From contig QANT01005946.1 of assembly GCA_003254885.1 (NCBI GenBank), positions 1-64,000 of the forward strand: a stretch of 64,000 nucleotides of DNA, given 5' to 3'. Shown here piece by piece: positions 35,842 through 48,900 of this stretch; position 1 is the stretch's first letter, and the number at the start of each line of letters is the position of its first letter. This DNA is from Purshia tridentata (taxonomy: Eukaryota; Streptophyta; Magnoliopsida; Rosales; Rosaceae). The translations under genes and the position numbers were made by a program. The notes below the pieces were generated by a model. The model made no database searches and had not been told where the DNA came from. It saw nothing but the letters and a program-made list of their open reading frames with translations.

Positions 35842-38800
35842 TCAAGTTATCATCATCTCGGGACCAGATGATGACAATATATCCAGTAGCGAATTCTGGG
35901 GTTCTAGCTCTTCATGCCACAGTGGAAGGGAGTCGCTCGTATAATAGTTTCTTGTAACTCCCTCTGAATTAATCTGCAGCAGAACAGAGCACACAATCAC
36001 CATAAAATAAAAAATAGGAAGATGGAAAGAGAGCCAAACAAGAATGAAAACCCTATAAAATAGCCATAGGTACTTGAGTTGTCCCGGGGGAAAAGATAAA
36101 CGGTAATAAGAAAATATGGTTACGAAGCAAGTACTTCTCCCGAAACGTTTGAGTTCAATCCTCACAACGTTGATTTACAAAACAACATATCCATCGCACT
36201 AGATTAACAGATGTCGCAACAATCCAATAAGGGCAACAGATTGTGTTGTCACAAGCATCACTACATGCTAAATAAGTAAATAGCTTGATAAATTTTGAAT
36301 GCACAAGAGAGGTAGAAATCACAAGCCAGACTATGGCTGTAGGTGTGTCTGGAGAAAACTAGATCTTTTTATCCCCCCAAACAATTAAGTAATTGCAAAC
36401 TAGAGTCCAGTAAAAGAAGAAACTCACAATGACAGTTCGAACAACACCACCACTAGCACCATCTCGAGCGATAGCAAGAGAAACTGCTTTCACCACTAAT
36501 TGCTGCAGTGAAATAACAGTTGCTTTAATAATAAATTCTAGAAAGGGTTAATGCATCAAGTAAAAAGTTAAATTTTCGGGCAAGGTAGATGCAATCAAGG
36601 TATTAAATATTGATATTGATGGAAGTAGCAAAATATTAACAATATATTGATATCAAAAGAAATTAGGTTGAAAATACCGAAATTTTGAGTACACACATAA
36701 AACTGAAATATTGGGAAAACATGTCTAATAATGGTACTGTCCAATAAGAGAATCATCGGCAAAATACTGAGAATATCGGCAAATTATTTTGAGCAAGTTG
36801 ATTTGATAACTTTGAGAAAGCATCAAAGAAAACAAATCATATTAAGAAAAACATTTCATGTTGCATTTCTTGGTACAAAACAATCATTAAGCACTCCATC
36901 ATTTAATCACACACAATATACAAACATACACAATATCATTTCTTATCCGTAATAATATATTGGAAAATAAAACAGCTCTGGTATACAGGAAGTACAGCTG
37001 AGCAACAAAAACAAATTAACAATGCAAAGAAAAAGAAATCTATCAGTGAAAAATGCAGTCCAAGTCCTATGCATCCAATCAAAAAGCCATCTGAACAGCT
37101 GAGCACTCAACCCCATAACTGAGTGTTCTACTCCCTCAAAGGCTCTGCTACTTCTCTTAGGCCACAAACACCACAGAATACACAAAGGAACAACCTTCCA
37201 AACAACCTAGTTAAACTTCCAGACAGACTTGCCATGCCAACCCAAAACAATCTGTCAAGTCTCGACAATACTTGGCATAACCCATAGGAAAAAAAACAAA
37301 AAAAAACAAAAAACCCATAACTCCAAGCTATTCGACAATGCATAAGAGTAAGAGCAAGCCATCTTGAACATACAACATCTACTAGCCAAAACAATCCCCA
37401 TGTAACACCAAATAATCAATGGTTATAATCTTCCCCTGAGCATTTATCTACCCAAAAGTAGCTACCCTTTCTTGCACATAAGCACTCCAAATTTCCTCTC
37501 AAGGAAGAAACCTATATTCCAACCAAAAGAGCCCCATAGATAGAACTGACGGTTAACCAGTTACCACCACACAAGGACTAGTCCACCCCATCCTCCCTAT
37601 CACCCCAACCTAAATTCTTTTAAACAAATAAAAATCTTAAGCAGTCATTTAAGATATGACCATTTCCTCATTGTCACAATGATGACATAAACAGGTCTTG
37701 ACACATTACAATAACAAGGAAGGCACAACTGAAGCAGTAAAAATTTTGTTGGAAACTTAAAGGCTACATACCTCAGCTTCCTCTTTGGTCATTCCTTCCT
37801 TCCACTCTTGATCAAAGAAACCATACAGATAAGTGGAGCCAGATCCTGAATGACACAAGCACCTTGTTGAGAACTTAAAGCCACTAGATTACAAAAATCA
37901 ATTGCATTCAAGTGCATGGAAAACATCACTGTATGAAACTATTGTTTTTTAATTTTTTACCTGGCAAGCAGAACCATTAATAACAAAAGAGGTAGATGTT
38001 CTCTAACTACAAATTAGCTGAACAGTAAAATAAAATTTTAGACCTTAGGATGGTGCATTGTCAGAAGGAATTGACTACGAACCCAACTGTGAAAGCAATC
38101 TACTATATTGAACTAACAAGAAGATTCACCAACTGATAAGCAAATGCAAGAAGTTAAATGCTATCCAAAGGGGAAAAATATTTGATGCAGGCCAACCATT
38201 CCAATCCATGACAAGGGAAACAACAGCAGTAACATAGAAACAATAGACAATGTAGAAAAGGTTTCAGAAAAAAAAATAAAAATAGAACAGGTCATAGAAA
38301 GTGAAAACACACCTCCAATAGCAAAAGGCTGCTCTAAGATTGTCCCTCCCAGTGGCACTCCATATATTTTAGCTCCTTCATACTTGTCCCAACCACCAAT
38401 AATCAAGCCAGTTTGCAGCATATTCTACCAAATTCAAATTCAAAGGAAGAAATAAGAAATACACTAGAAAATAAGAAAACATATCAAAGGAAGAATCATG
38501 ACTTTCTACTTTAATGAGTTGGAATACCATATGGAGTGCGGCCCATGAGGGATCCCCTAAGTTATTTTGTTTGAAGCATTATTTTGAAAACTAAATTTAA
38601 ATGAAGCATATATTTGTAAATTTCTTCAAATTAATTACTAATCCATCCTTGCATCCAACCATCAATTCAAAGTATTTGAATGACACTGAAAACAAAGAGA
38701 TACAACAAAAGAATACTAAATGCAAACCTTGTTATTGTATGAAATTAACCTAATAAGGTTTGCAGCAACCTTGACTGTTGCAGGCTGACCCAGCTGTATC

Positions 38801-40826
38801 CTACACAAAACAGAAACTTTTGATTGATAATTGTAATAGTAGAAGTATACTAATAATGAATAAATAAAGCATAACTGTAGTGTAAAATTAAGGCATCTTA
38901 ATTCCCAAAATTTAAATTTCTATACAAAAGTTTTGAATGTTTACAACTTCAATCTTTTAAGTGTAACTCTGAATAATATTTATTAGGTTTCACGGTGCTT
39001 AGCATTTCATTTAGTTTTCAACAATTAAATGTAATGCTCAAACAAAAGTAAATGCATTGCAGGACCAAAAACCTATGATGCCACACAAAAGTCCAAAAGA
39101 TGAATAAAAGGCATCATTGAGTTGGAATCTTTAAAAATCAAGCATTTGCAAAAGAACTATTTATGTTCTTCTAAAAAAACAATTTCATACAAAAGCTCTC
39201 CAAAATAGACCCTTAGCTAGTCATAAAATTCAATTCCTTTACAAGTTTTCTTTCACTTATCAGACAAGTTTATATAGCCATGAGTGAGAAGACAACACAA
39301 CAAGAAATCCTAGCAGGAACAACAATTTTCAATGATTTTTATAAACATTTGTAGTTACAAAAGATACAGCAAGTAATAGATTGCATATAAATAAACATAC
39401 AATACAATGACACATGTATGATGAGAACTTATTGCTTCCCTACCAAACAAGCATTCAACTAAGCAAATAACAAAATTTATTCAGTGAGTCAATGTTATAT
39501 AGTTGGAAGCCATCGACGAAGTCAATAAAAAAAAAAATAGAACTTGCAACTGAAAAAGGAAAAAGAAAAAATAAGTTGTATTAAAGCAAAAATATTACTC
39601 ATTCACTTACGTGTGCTGATGGAGATAGTGACGCACATAATCAGACACAATTTGAGAATCTGCAGCCTGATAAGAGGAGATTAAGTAGATTAATAAAAAA
39701 AAGTAAAGAAACTACAACATTTATATCAAGAAAAAAAAAACAAGAGAAGTGAGAGAAAGAGAGAAACCCTGCAGGTAGACTATTCTCCGATTATTCCCTT
39801 AAATTACTTAACTATCAAATAATGTCCCTGATGATAGTTAATGTCCCTGATTACCAGGACCACATCACCGAATGCTAATGTTCCAGTTTCATTTTTTCCA
39901 ATATTAAGACTGAAATATAATCAATTATTTTATGGACCAAGAAAAACTTGAGAGATCTTTTGCTATGGAAATTCAATTTGTTTTACTAGAATAACCACAG
40001 TTGAAGTTGAACAATGAGAACATACTACCACACTCAATAAAATCCCAATTTTCTTATTGGGAGATTAGGAAAACCCCCTTTTGGTCTAGCAAGGCACCAA
40101 CCAAGGCCTTGCTAAGCCTAAAACCCGAAAAACATAAGGTCCTGAAGATACAAGAGTTACTCGATCTAAAAGGAAGACATCGAGATGGCTCTATTTTACT
40201 GATTTCGTCCTACTCAAAGAGAATTTTTGTGGTCCAAGTTGCTGAATCCAGCGTCTATTGGTGCAAAATTGTATAGATGACTTGCTTTTGTGTGTCCTTA
40301 ATTGAAATAGTTCAGTTAATGTAATTATTACAGATGAGCATAGAACACAATACAAGCCATGTTTTAGAAAGAAAAAAAGAAAAAAAAAAACTCATTCACA
40401 AAAACTCCTCCTCTTGCCAACAGAAACTGTAAGCGAGAATAAGAGCATTACATAAACAACAAATTTTGTTTAACAAACAAATAAACGAAGCAGAGAGAAA
40501 AAGATACCGATCCGGAGCGGCACAAATAGACATTGTCAGTGAGCTGAGTGATCTTATCGGAGGCTCGATTCGCAACATAAACTCCTAATAATCAACAAAA
40601 ACACCAAATTCCAAGCAATCAAATTCTGAACTTATGCGAAGCTTTGCAGAACTTCAAGTTGTTTGCTTTGTAATAGAAATTGAAAAAACAAAGTGAAAGG
40701 GATCATGTTACCGGTGCTGGTTCGAGAATCGGCGCCGAGGACGACGCCACCATTGTAGGTGACGCCGATGATGGTGGTTCCCATGGAGTGAGGGGCATTG
40801 AGGTCATTCTCTATACTCGGATCCAT
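35842..40826 (-). CDS. PBA1: 20S proteasome subunit beta type-6 (beta-1), caspase-like
   Basis: Eight minus-strand exons: 40826-40712, 40584-40508, 39666-39611, 38800-38728, 38424-38313, 37845-37772, 36502-36428, 35973-35842; 237 residues. It is the catalytic beta-1 subunit of the 20S proteasome, cutting after acidic residues, in nucleus and cytosol. A 16-residue propeptide ([16 protein letters not shown]) precedes the mature N-terminal Thr17 (TTIIGV), which is freed by self-cleavage. Counting that Thr as 1, Asp17, Arg19 and Lys33 of the active site are in GADSR and SDK, and the later DGASGG loop is intact. Length agrees with plant PBA1 (about 233). The gene faces HEN2 head to head, with a tRNA gene between. 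Intron 6 holds an L1 fragment. Confidence 0.95.
36943..37720 (-). mobile_element. L1-type LINE 3' fragment in PBA1 intron 6
   Basis: On the minus strand a decayed reading frame contains [17 protein letters not shown] then [14 protein letters not shown], matching the typical C-terminal end of plant L1 ORF2 (WKxxPxCLFWCLWxERNxRxFE ... LFxWM). Preceding sequence in another frame continues the similarity, so at least one frameshift is present. Only the last several hundred bases of ORF2 remain; no clear poly-A tail or target duplication was seen. It lies in the same orientation as PBA1. Confidence 0.72.
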
Positions 40827-40969
40827 TTTCAGAGAAAGAAAAAAACTGCAACGGCAAGTAGAGAATGGAAGATAGACCCGAGAGTCAGCAGACCATTAAA
40901 AGCACAGTTTTCTTGCATAGGAGGAAAAGAGGGAAGTTAAAAATAAAAAAAAAAGAGATAAAATGAAAA

Positions 40970-41041
40970 GGGGCATTCCGAGAATTGAACTCGGGACCTC
41001 TCGCACCCTAAGCGAGAATCATACCACTAGACCAAATGCCC
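40970..41041 (-). tRNA. tRNA-Pro (anticodon AGG)
   Basis: The minus strand folds as a 72-nt cloverleaf: acceptor GGGCATT/AATGCCC with discriminator C, D arm with A box TGGTCTAGTGG, anticodon arm CTCGC-TTAGGGT-GCGAG with anticodon AGG, and T arm with B box GTCCCGAGTTCAATTCTC. No intron and no encoded CCA. A TTTT terminator follows directly after the discriminator base. It lies about 140 bases upstream of the PBA1 start codon, on the same strand. Confidence 0.95.
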
Positions 41042-41839
41042 TCTGATGATTGGTTTTGTCACAATAATTAATCTTAAACAAAAAATATGGCTGCCATGGA
41101 ATTTGGTGTGGCCCATTTCAGTTCATGGCTCATTTTTATCACTCTCCCTTTCCACGTACACCTAGAAATGAATTGGGTGTATGGGGTTTCAAAACCTTTC
41201 CCTCCATGTGCATCTTTTAACTTAGATGACTAGGTCTTCACTAAGTCACTCACTGAACTATAACTTGTTTTTGTTCAATTTTTTATGTTTTTTATTTATT
41301 TACTTTCTGATGCCATTTTTATATTTGAATGGTAAGTTTATGTCTTGTCACAATTCACTACATTCAAACTCTCTACCATTTAACCCCACTAGCCACCTCC
41401 GCACGATTTTAACGTCCTTTGGAGCCAACCTCCCTATGCATCTAACTATAATACCTACCCTTTGGAAACTCCTCTATGCAAGCCCACGAGTAAAACTTGT
41501 GTAAAAAGTTCTCCGTAGTCATTATATTGAGTGATAATAAATTATTCACACAAATCATTCTTCATAGTTTCAAAAAAAATTTATCTAGAATTCATTTTTT
41601 ACTTTCAAGTTTTCCATTAACAAACCAACTTTCACCCAAAGTATGACTATTTTTCTTTTCTTTTGTTCATTTTTAGTGAATATCTTGTATTTTATTTTAT
41701 ATTTATTATATTTAAATAATAATAAAATTATTAATTAGTTAATCCTATAAGATAATGATATTATTATGTTTACTATCCTTTTTATTATTGTTATTTACTT
41801 TAGTGTTATAATCTTTATTTTAAAAGCCAAGTAACTCTT

Positions 41840-42060
41840 AAGACCCGTCTGGTGCTACTCTTTAGAAGTGCTTTTATTTAATAGTGATTTTGTTAGAAAG
41901 GTTTATGTAAATAAGCACATAAAATTTTTTATAAAAATCTTAAGTAGTTCATGCAAAAACTTTTAAAATGTTTCTTGATGAAAATATAGATCAGGTATTT
42001 TTCAAAAAATCTTTTAAAAGTACTTTTATAACTTATAAGAATTTAGTAGTAAGGTATGTG
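41840..42060. mobile_element. MITE-like remnant, AAGTGCTTTT family, copy 1
   Basis: AGAAGTGCTTTTATT on the left is inverted with AAAGTACTTTTATAACTT on the right. A matching stretch occurs at 54785-55025 (shared: TTCATGCAAAAA/TTTATGCAAAAG, TTCTTGATG/TTCTCAAGAAG, TTTTCAAAAAATC/TTCTCAAAAAACC, ACTTTTATAA). Ends and target duplication are not defined. Confidence 0.4.
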
Positions 42061-42105
42061 TATATTACGTCAATAATACGTAAGCAGATAATGATCCTCC
42101 TAACA

Positions 42106-42262
42106 ATAAGAGAATAACATAAATTTTTAATTGACGGGACTAATAAAACTTTTTAAACATAAGATACTAGCTGAAATAAGAGAATAACATAAATTTTTAA
42201 TTGACGGGACATTAAAGTTGATCTAACCTAATAAAACTTTTTAAACATAAGATACTAGCTGA
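42106..42262 (+). repeat. Tandem duplication of about 70-87 bp
   Basis: ATAAGAGAATAACATAAATT begins both copies (42106 and 42176) and AAGATACTAGCTGA ends both. The second copy has 18 extra bases (ATTAAAGTTGATCTAACC) in the middle. Confidence 0.85.
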
Positions 42263-42579
42263 GAATAAAGATATATAATTTTAATTTAACATTTGTTTAA
42301 TTTAAATATTTGTTTGGGCCTAAAACATCAAATAGTTTTGATATTAACCAAAAAAAAAAAGAAGGAAAAAAGGGAATTCGAATAGAAAACCCCCAAATTG
42401 CAGCCACTGTTTGCCACTCCTGCAACTGAAGGTAAAACCCTAAATCCTAATAGGCTGTTCCGATAAAACCCCAACTTCATTTTACGAGTCCTTCTATATA
42501 GCTGCACACCCTCTACGTGTCTGCAGTAAGTGTGTATGCCAAGTTAGGGCTCTGGGTCACTGAGAAAGCTCAATTCCAG

Positions 42580-42624
42580 GTAAGCTAAAGAAACCTTTGA
42601 TTCCTTTTAACAGAAATGCTTAGG

Positions 42625-42669
<45 letters not shown>

Positions 42670-42992
42670 ATTTTCTGGTATTTTTCTCAGAAGTTTCATA
42701 GAGTTGGGTTCAGTTCAAATTATCCGAATCTTCTCCAGGGAAATGTAGCAGACGTTGGTCACAGGTTTATGGTTTCACATAAAATGGCTGGTCATAATAC
42801 GAAGTTTTTTTTTTTTTTTCTTTAAGTAAATTTCTATTGTATTGAGTTTGGTATATGTTTGACGATTATATAGTGCAAGTATTGTGTAGCTCACTGATTG
42901 TATATATTGGGATTTACCTCCAAAAACGAAGATTTGAACATTATTAATAGGAATATTTTGTCCATTTAAGCTTCAAGTGGATATAATTTTAG
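42580..42992 (+). other. Probable 5' UTR intron of HEN2
   Basis: A donor CCAG|GTAAGC at 42580 and an acceptor ATTTTAG|GA at 42991-42992, two bases before the start codon, bound a likely leader intron containing a (CT)n run at about 42633-42667. Inferred from splice signals only. Confidence 0.5.
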
Positions 42993-42994
42993 GA

Positions 42995-45900
42995 ATGGAA
43001 GACTCTCCAACACTTGGGAAACGAAAAGAGCCTGATGTGTCAGAGATCACACAAACCCCCACTCAAGAATCTTCACTGAAGCGACGCAGTTTAGCTCGAA
43101 CATGTGTACATGAGGTTGCAGTTCCCAGTGAGTACAAATCGACCAAGGATGAGTCGATTCACGGAACCCTCTCGAATCCCGAGTATAATGGCAAGATGGC
43201 CAAGACATATAAATTTACCCTTGACCCGTTTCAGCAGATATCTGTGGCATGCTTAGAACGCAATGAGTCAGTTTTGGTATCTGCACATACTTCAGCAGGT
43301 AAGACTGCAGTTGCAGAGTATGCAATTGCTATGGCTTTTAGAGATAAGCAGAGGGTTATATATACTTCACCATTAAAGGCTTTGAGCAATCAGAAGTACC
43401 GAGAGCTCAGCCAGGAGTTTGAAGATGTTGGGTTGATGACTGGCGATGTTACACTCTCACCTAATGCTAGTTGTTTGGTCATGACAACTGAGATCCTTAG
43501 GGGAATGCTTTACAGGGGTTCAGAGGTTTTAAAGGAAGTTGCCTGGGTTATCTTTGATGAAATTCATTATATGAAGGATCGTGAAAGAGGGGTTGTTTGG
43601 GAGGAGAGTATTATATTTATGCCGCCAGCTGTTAAAATGGTGTTTCTTTCTGCAACAATGTCGAATGCCACCGAGTTTGCAGAGTGGATTTGTAATTTGC
43701 ACAAACAGCCTTGTCATGTGGTGTACACAGATTTTCGACCGACTCCTCTGCAGCATTATGTTTTTCCAGTGGGTGGGAATGGGTTGTATCTTGTGGTGGA
43801 TGAAAATGAACAATTTAGGGATGACAACTTTGTAAAGCTGCAGGATACTTTCTCAAAGCAGAAATTGGGTGATGGTCACAGGAGTGCAAATGGCAAGGCA
43901 AGTGGGAGATCTGCAAAAGGTGGTGCATCTGGGGGTTCTGACATATACAAAATTGTGAAGGTGCGATCTTCAGTTTTAACTTTTTCTTTTAATGTGCTAG
44001 ATATACCAACATTTTCTTTTTTTTTGGAGAAATCTCCTTCCCTTTTGGAGTTGAACATTTTCCAAGAGAGTTTGATTTTTCTGATACTCAGCTATTTTGG
44101 TGAGCATTACAAAAAATTTTCATTGATATCATTGAATGTAAGTGAGATGGTCAATAAAGGTTTCATACATGCGACTATGAATGAGTATAGCATTCTTTGA
44201 TTATGAATGGTATGATGTTGTTTACTTATGGCAAATTTGGACCATCTTTGGCAAAGATGTAATGTTTGTTTCATTCAAGTGTTCATGAAAACACTGGTAT
44301 GTAGAAATGAAATTCTGGATGGCAGTTTTCTTATCTAGTATAACATGTTTGTCTGATAAACAATTTGGTTATACTTATAAAAAAATGCAATGGAAAGAAA
44401 TGAAAAGAAAGAAGGTAGAAATAAGAGGTTCTAAGAGGCAAAATGATTTCCTTAGTAGCCTGTTAGTAAAGTCGCAAAAATGGGTTATCACATAAAATGT
44501 TAGGAATGAGGCTACTCTTCCCATCCAAGGGCTGTTAGTGTAAATACTTATGGATTGATATTTGCCAAGCATAACCTTTGCATAATTTGTATGTTATTGT
44601 CCTCGGGAACTCGTAAGTTTCCTGAACTAGAGTTTCCTCAAAGCAGGAGATTTTAATGTGGTCCCTCACTTCTGCTTTATCACTTACTCCTGAAGTCTTA
44701 TTGCACTTGCAGTAGTGTAGGAGTTATTGTCCTCCTTCAGGTCTGCTATGATCTATCATTCATTTGCTTTGAGATATTATTTTGCATTTTTTGATATACT
44801 CGGGCAAATTTGTTTATGTATCTCCCTATCAACGATTATATCGCATTGACATCACTCATATACCCTTCTTTCTTTCATTTATTTATTTACAATTGTCTTC
44901 CCGAAATTTCAGATGATTATGGAACGGAAATTTCAGCCAGTTATAATTTTCAGCTTCAGTAGAAGAGAGTGTGAACAACATGCAATGTCCATGTCTAAGC
45001 TTGATTTTAATACCCAAGAGGAAAAGGATGCTGTTGAACAAGTTTTTCGTAATGCAATACTTTGCTTAAATGAGGAAGACAGAGAGTTGCCTGCTATTGA
45101 GTTAATGTTGCCCCTCCTTCAACGAGGCATTGCTGTTCATCATTCTGGCCTTCTTCCTGTTATCAAGGAATTGGTAGAACTTCTCTTCCAGGAAGGCCTT
45201 GTGAAGGCCCTTTTTGCTACTGAGACGGTAAGAACGTCTTTAAGCATCTTTTTCTCCTTTTCCTCTCCCCTTCATACTTTTATTTGTTTATTGCTGTAGC
45301 CTATTTATCTTTCTAGCTTTGATGTTAAGATTGAATAACTTTTTAATATTTGTACTTTGTAACAGTTTGCAATGGGCTTAAACATGCCGGCAAAAACTGT
45401 TGTTTTCACAGCTGTTAAGAAGTGGGATGGTGATAGTCATCGATATATTGGATCTGGTGAGTATATCCAGGTAAGTGAAGATTTCACCGCTTTCTTTAGA
45501 AGAAATAAGAAGTAAAATATGAATATGTTAATATTTTGTGTGTGCTGCAGGCACGCATTTTTTATGATCATTAACAATTATCTTAATTCCTCTAGATGAG
45601 TGGAAGGGCTGGGCGTCGTGGCAAAGATGAGCGTGGTATTTGTATCATAATGATTGATGAACAGGTGATTCTTACTACTAGTCATCTATTTATAGTATAC
45701 AAGTACCACTTGCTAATTTCCCTATAGATTCAAAATCCGGAAATTTATCATGGTGTATACATAACCCATTAAAAGTCATTTCCATATATTGGAAGTTTTC
45801 CATTTAATTTTCACCTGGGGAGTAATTGTCACTTTTCTATGTTTTATTCGTTATCTTTTATCGTAAACCTAAATGCATATTTATAATGGGAAAAAAGAGA

Positions 45901-48900
45901 AAAAGAAGGCCCTTCTATTTATGTTTGGATAGGCATAAATTCTAGGCTTACTCACTAAAATATCTCCTGAAACAAATTTTTTTCTCACTTTACCCCCTTA
46001 AAGTTAAATCTTCCCTTTTTGCACCCCAAACTTTATAAATGATTCCTATATGTCAAGTTTCGTCAACACTATCTATTAGTTCAGTTTTTATATCAACTTT
46101 GACCCGACTTTTGATCCATCAAACCTCCACCAAATTCAGCAATTTTATACTCGTTTTGAAGTTATGCATCTTCTCTTCACAATCATATAAAAATCACTCA
46201 AACAGAGCTCTAGAACTCTAGATAATGGACGGAATTGACGGAACTTGGCTTATGAGAGTCATTTGTAAAGTTTGGGGGCAAAATGGGAAGATTTAAGGGG
46301 GCAAAGTGAGGAAAAAAGTTTGTTTTAGGGGGTATTTTTGCGAATAAGCCTGAATTCTATCATATCCCTGTGTGCTTTTGAAAACAAGCAAGAATGATAT
46401 GTTGTTTCTTAAATCATTAAAATGAATGCTTAACTTGTTACTTCTTCCAGATGGAAATGAACACACTCAAGGACATGGTTTTGGGTAAACCAGCTCCTTT
46501 AGTTAGTACTTTCAGACTCAGCTACTACTCAATTTTGAATTTGATGAGCCGTGCAGAAGGCCAATTCACTGCTGAACACGTGATAAAGAATTCATTCCAC
46601 CAATTTCAGTATGAAAAGGTTTCCACTGAATCACTTATTTTATTTGAATTGCACTAACACCTGGCACATTGTAATTAATCACTTCCGGATCTTTCTCTCT
46701 TATTCAGGCTTTACCTGATATAGGGAAAAAGGTATCAAAGCTTGAGCAGGAAGCGGAAATGCTTGATGCATCAGGAGAGGTAGTTTTTTTATTTTCCAGA
46801 GTGCTTATATATGTTTTTCTTGTTTATGTTGCATGCTTATTGTAATATGTTTTTCTTGTTTATGGTGCATGCTTATAGCGATATGATTTTCTTGTTTATG
46901 TTTCATTCTTATAGGTTTCTGTTTTATGTGCAGGCTGAAGTTGCTGAGTATCACAAGATAAAACTTGATATAGCACAACTTGAGAAGAAAATGATGTCAG
47001 AAATAACGAGGCCTGAAAGAGTTCTGTATTTTCTTCTTCCTGGTCGCTTGGTAAGTGCAAAGAATGGTCAAGCTGGTTGAAGTTTGACTGAGATCTTAAT
47101 TTGGTTGGATTTTAATAGCATTGAAACTGAGTAGTGTGAGTTTTTCCTCATTTTCAATTTTTATATTACCCTGAAGACTAGCTGGTTGAGATTTAATTTT
47201 AATTTAAACCTAGATGCTTTTTTAATAGCTTTGAAATTGAATAATGTGGTCTACTGTTTTTTTCTAATTTCAATTTAATGCTCAGATATGTGCTATCCAA
47301 CTAGAAGTGCAATTCTGTCTGGTAAAATAAGAAATCTTTACTCTCTTTTTCATGTCACGCCAATGTATTACCTGATACTGTATTGATAATAACTTTCCAA
47401 TTTGCTGTCTTTTCTTTAAGCTTCTTTGTTCAATTGTCATTCTATACACTAGCTTAGGGTAAATGGTGAACTTAGAAATGCATGTGGTGAATTTTATAAT
47501 TCCAAGGGATGCAGGTCATGTTTTGCTTCTTGTTCTTAGTCAGAAGGCGGTTTTCATTGTTGCAGGTTAAGATAAGGGAAGGCGGAACAGATTGGGGTTG
47601 GGGAGTTGTAGTTAATGTGGTTAAAAAGCCATCATCAGGGTTAGGCACACTGCCTTCACGTGGTGGTGGTTATATAGTGGATACATTGCTTCACTGTTCT
47701 CCAAGTTCAAGTGATAACAGTTCACAGCCAAAACCATGCCCTCCTCGTCCTGGAGAAAAGGGTGAAATGCATGTAGTAAGTTCATGTACATGAAGCAAGT
47801 ACTTGAGTTGGCTTTCTGTAGTTTTCTGATATTTCTTTCCATCTGTTTTAGGTTCCTGTTCAACTGCCCCTGATTTCTGCTCTAAGCAAACTCAGAATAT
47901 CTATTCCTTCTGATTTGCGGCCATTGGAGGCGAGGCAAAGTATTCTTCTTGCAGTGCAGGAGCTGGGAACTCGTTTTCCCCAAGGCCTTCCAAAGCTGAA
48001 TCCTGTAAAGGTAATGATCAACTGTCTTTGGTATGTGGGGTATGAATTGGCTTTTTGTTGCCTACCTTATTGTTACAAAGTTATATTGGTTTTTTAGGAT
48101 ATGGGCATTGAAGATCCTGAAATTGTTGAGTTGGTAAATCAAATAGAGGCACTTGAACAGAAATTATATTTGCATCCACTGCATAAGGTTTGTCATATTA
48201 TTTAAATGCTCATTGTTCTATAATTCAAATTTTTAAGGGAGATTACTGTCTGGTGAAATTTTTTCTTTTCTTCTAGGAATTTATTCATTACCCTATATTA
48301 TTACTTTTTGGTTCACTGCAGTCTCAAGATGTGCACCAGATTAAGTGTTTTCAAAGGAAAGCAGAGGTGAATCATGAAATTCAACAACTGAAGTCTAAAA
48401 TGCGTGAATCCCAGGTATGCCTGGTTTTGATGCTTCTGTATTAAGCAATTCTGACATTTGGTAGAACCATATAGGGTGTAATGCATTCTTATTGGTTAAG
48501 GGTTCAATATTATGCTGCATGTATGTAACCTTCTGATTTGTATGTATGAAAAGCTCTAAAAGAACATACATAATCAACTCTGCTGTTTTACACTTGTTTT
48601 GTTGTTTAATTCGACTTCCATTGACCTTGCAGCTTCAGAAATTTCGTGATGAACTTAAGAACCGTTCAAGGGTCTTGAAGAAGCTTGGTCATATTGATGC
48701 TGATGGTGTTGTCCAGTTGAAGGGGCGGGCAGCCTGCTTGATAGACACAGGAGATGAACTCCTTGTTACTGAATTGATGTTTAATGGTAGTTACCATGCA
48801 CTTTTCCTTTTCATGGGCATTTCAAATCTTTTTTTACTTGAGGTCTGGTATCAGACAGCCTGGGCTGGACTTGACTTGGCCAACGCAATAACAGTAGAAA

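Larger units (their letters stand above)
41042..42350. other. Intergenic between tRNA-Pro and HEN2
   Basis: No gene is seen. About 41840-42060 is a probable MITE remnant (AGAAGTGCTTTTATTTAA ... CTTTTAAAAGTACTTTTATA) related to 54785-55025. Bases 42106-42262 are a tandem duplication. Confidence 0.55.

Noticed and set aside
40001-40276. 91-codon open frame in PBA1 intron 2
   Set aside because: No known domain; intronic; possible old insertion but nothing recognisable, including no organelle gene match I could identify.
43529-44058. Frames of 60-94 codons within and after HEN2 exon 1
   Set aside because: Antisense and read-through shadows of the helicase exon.
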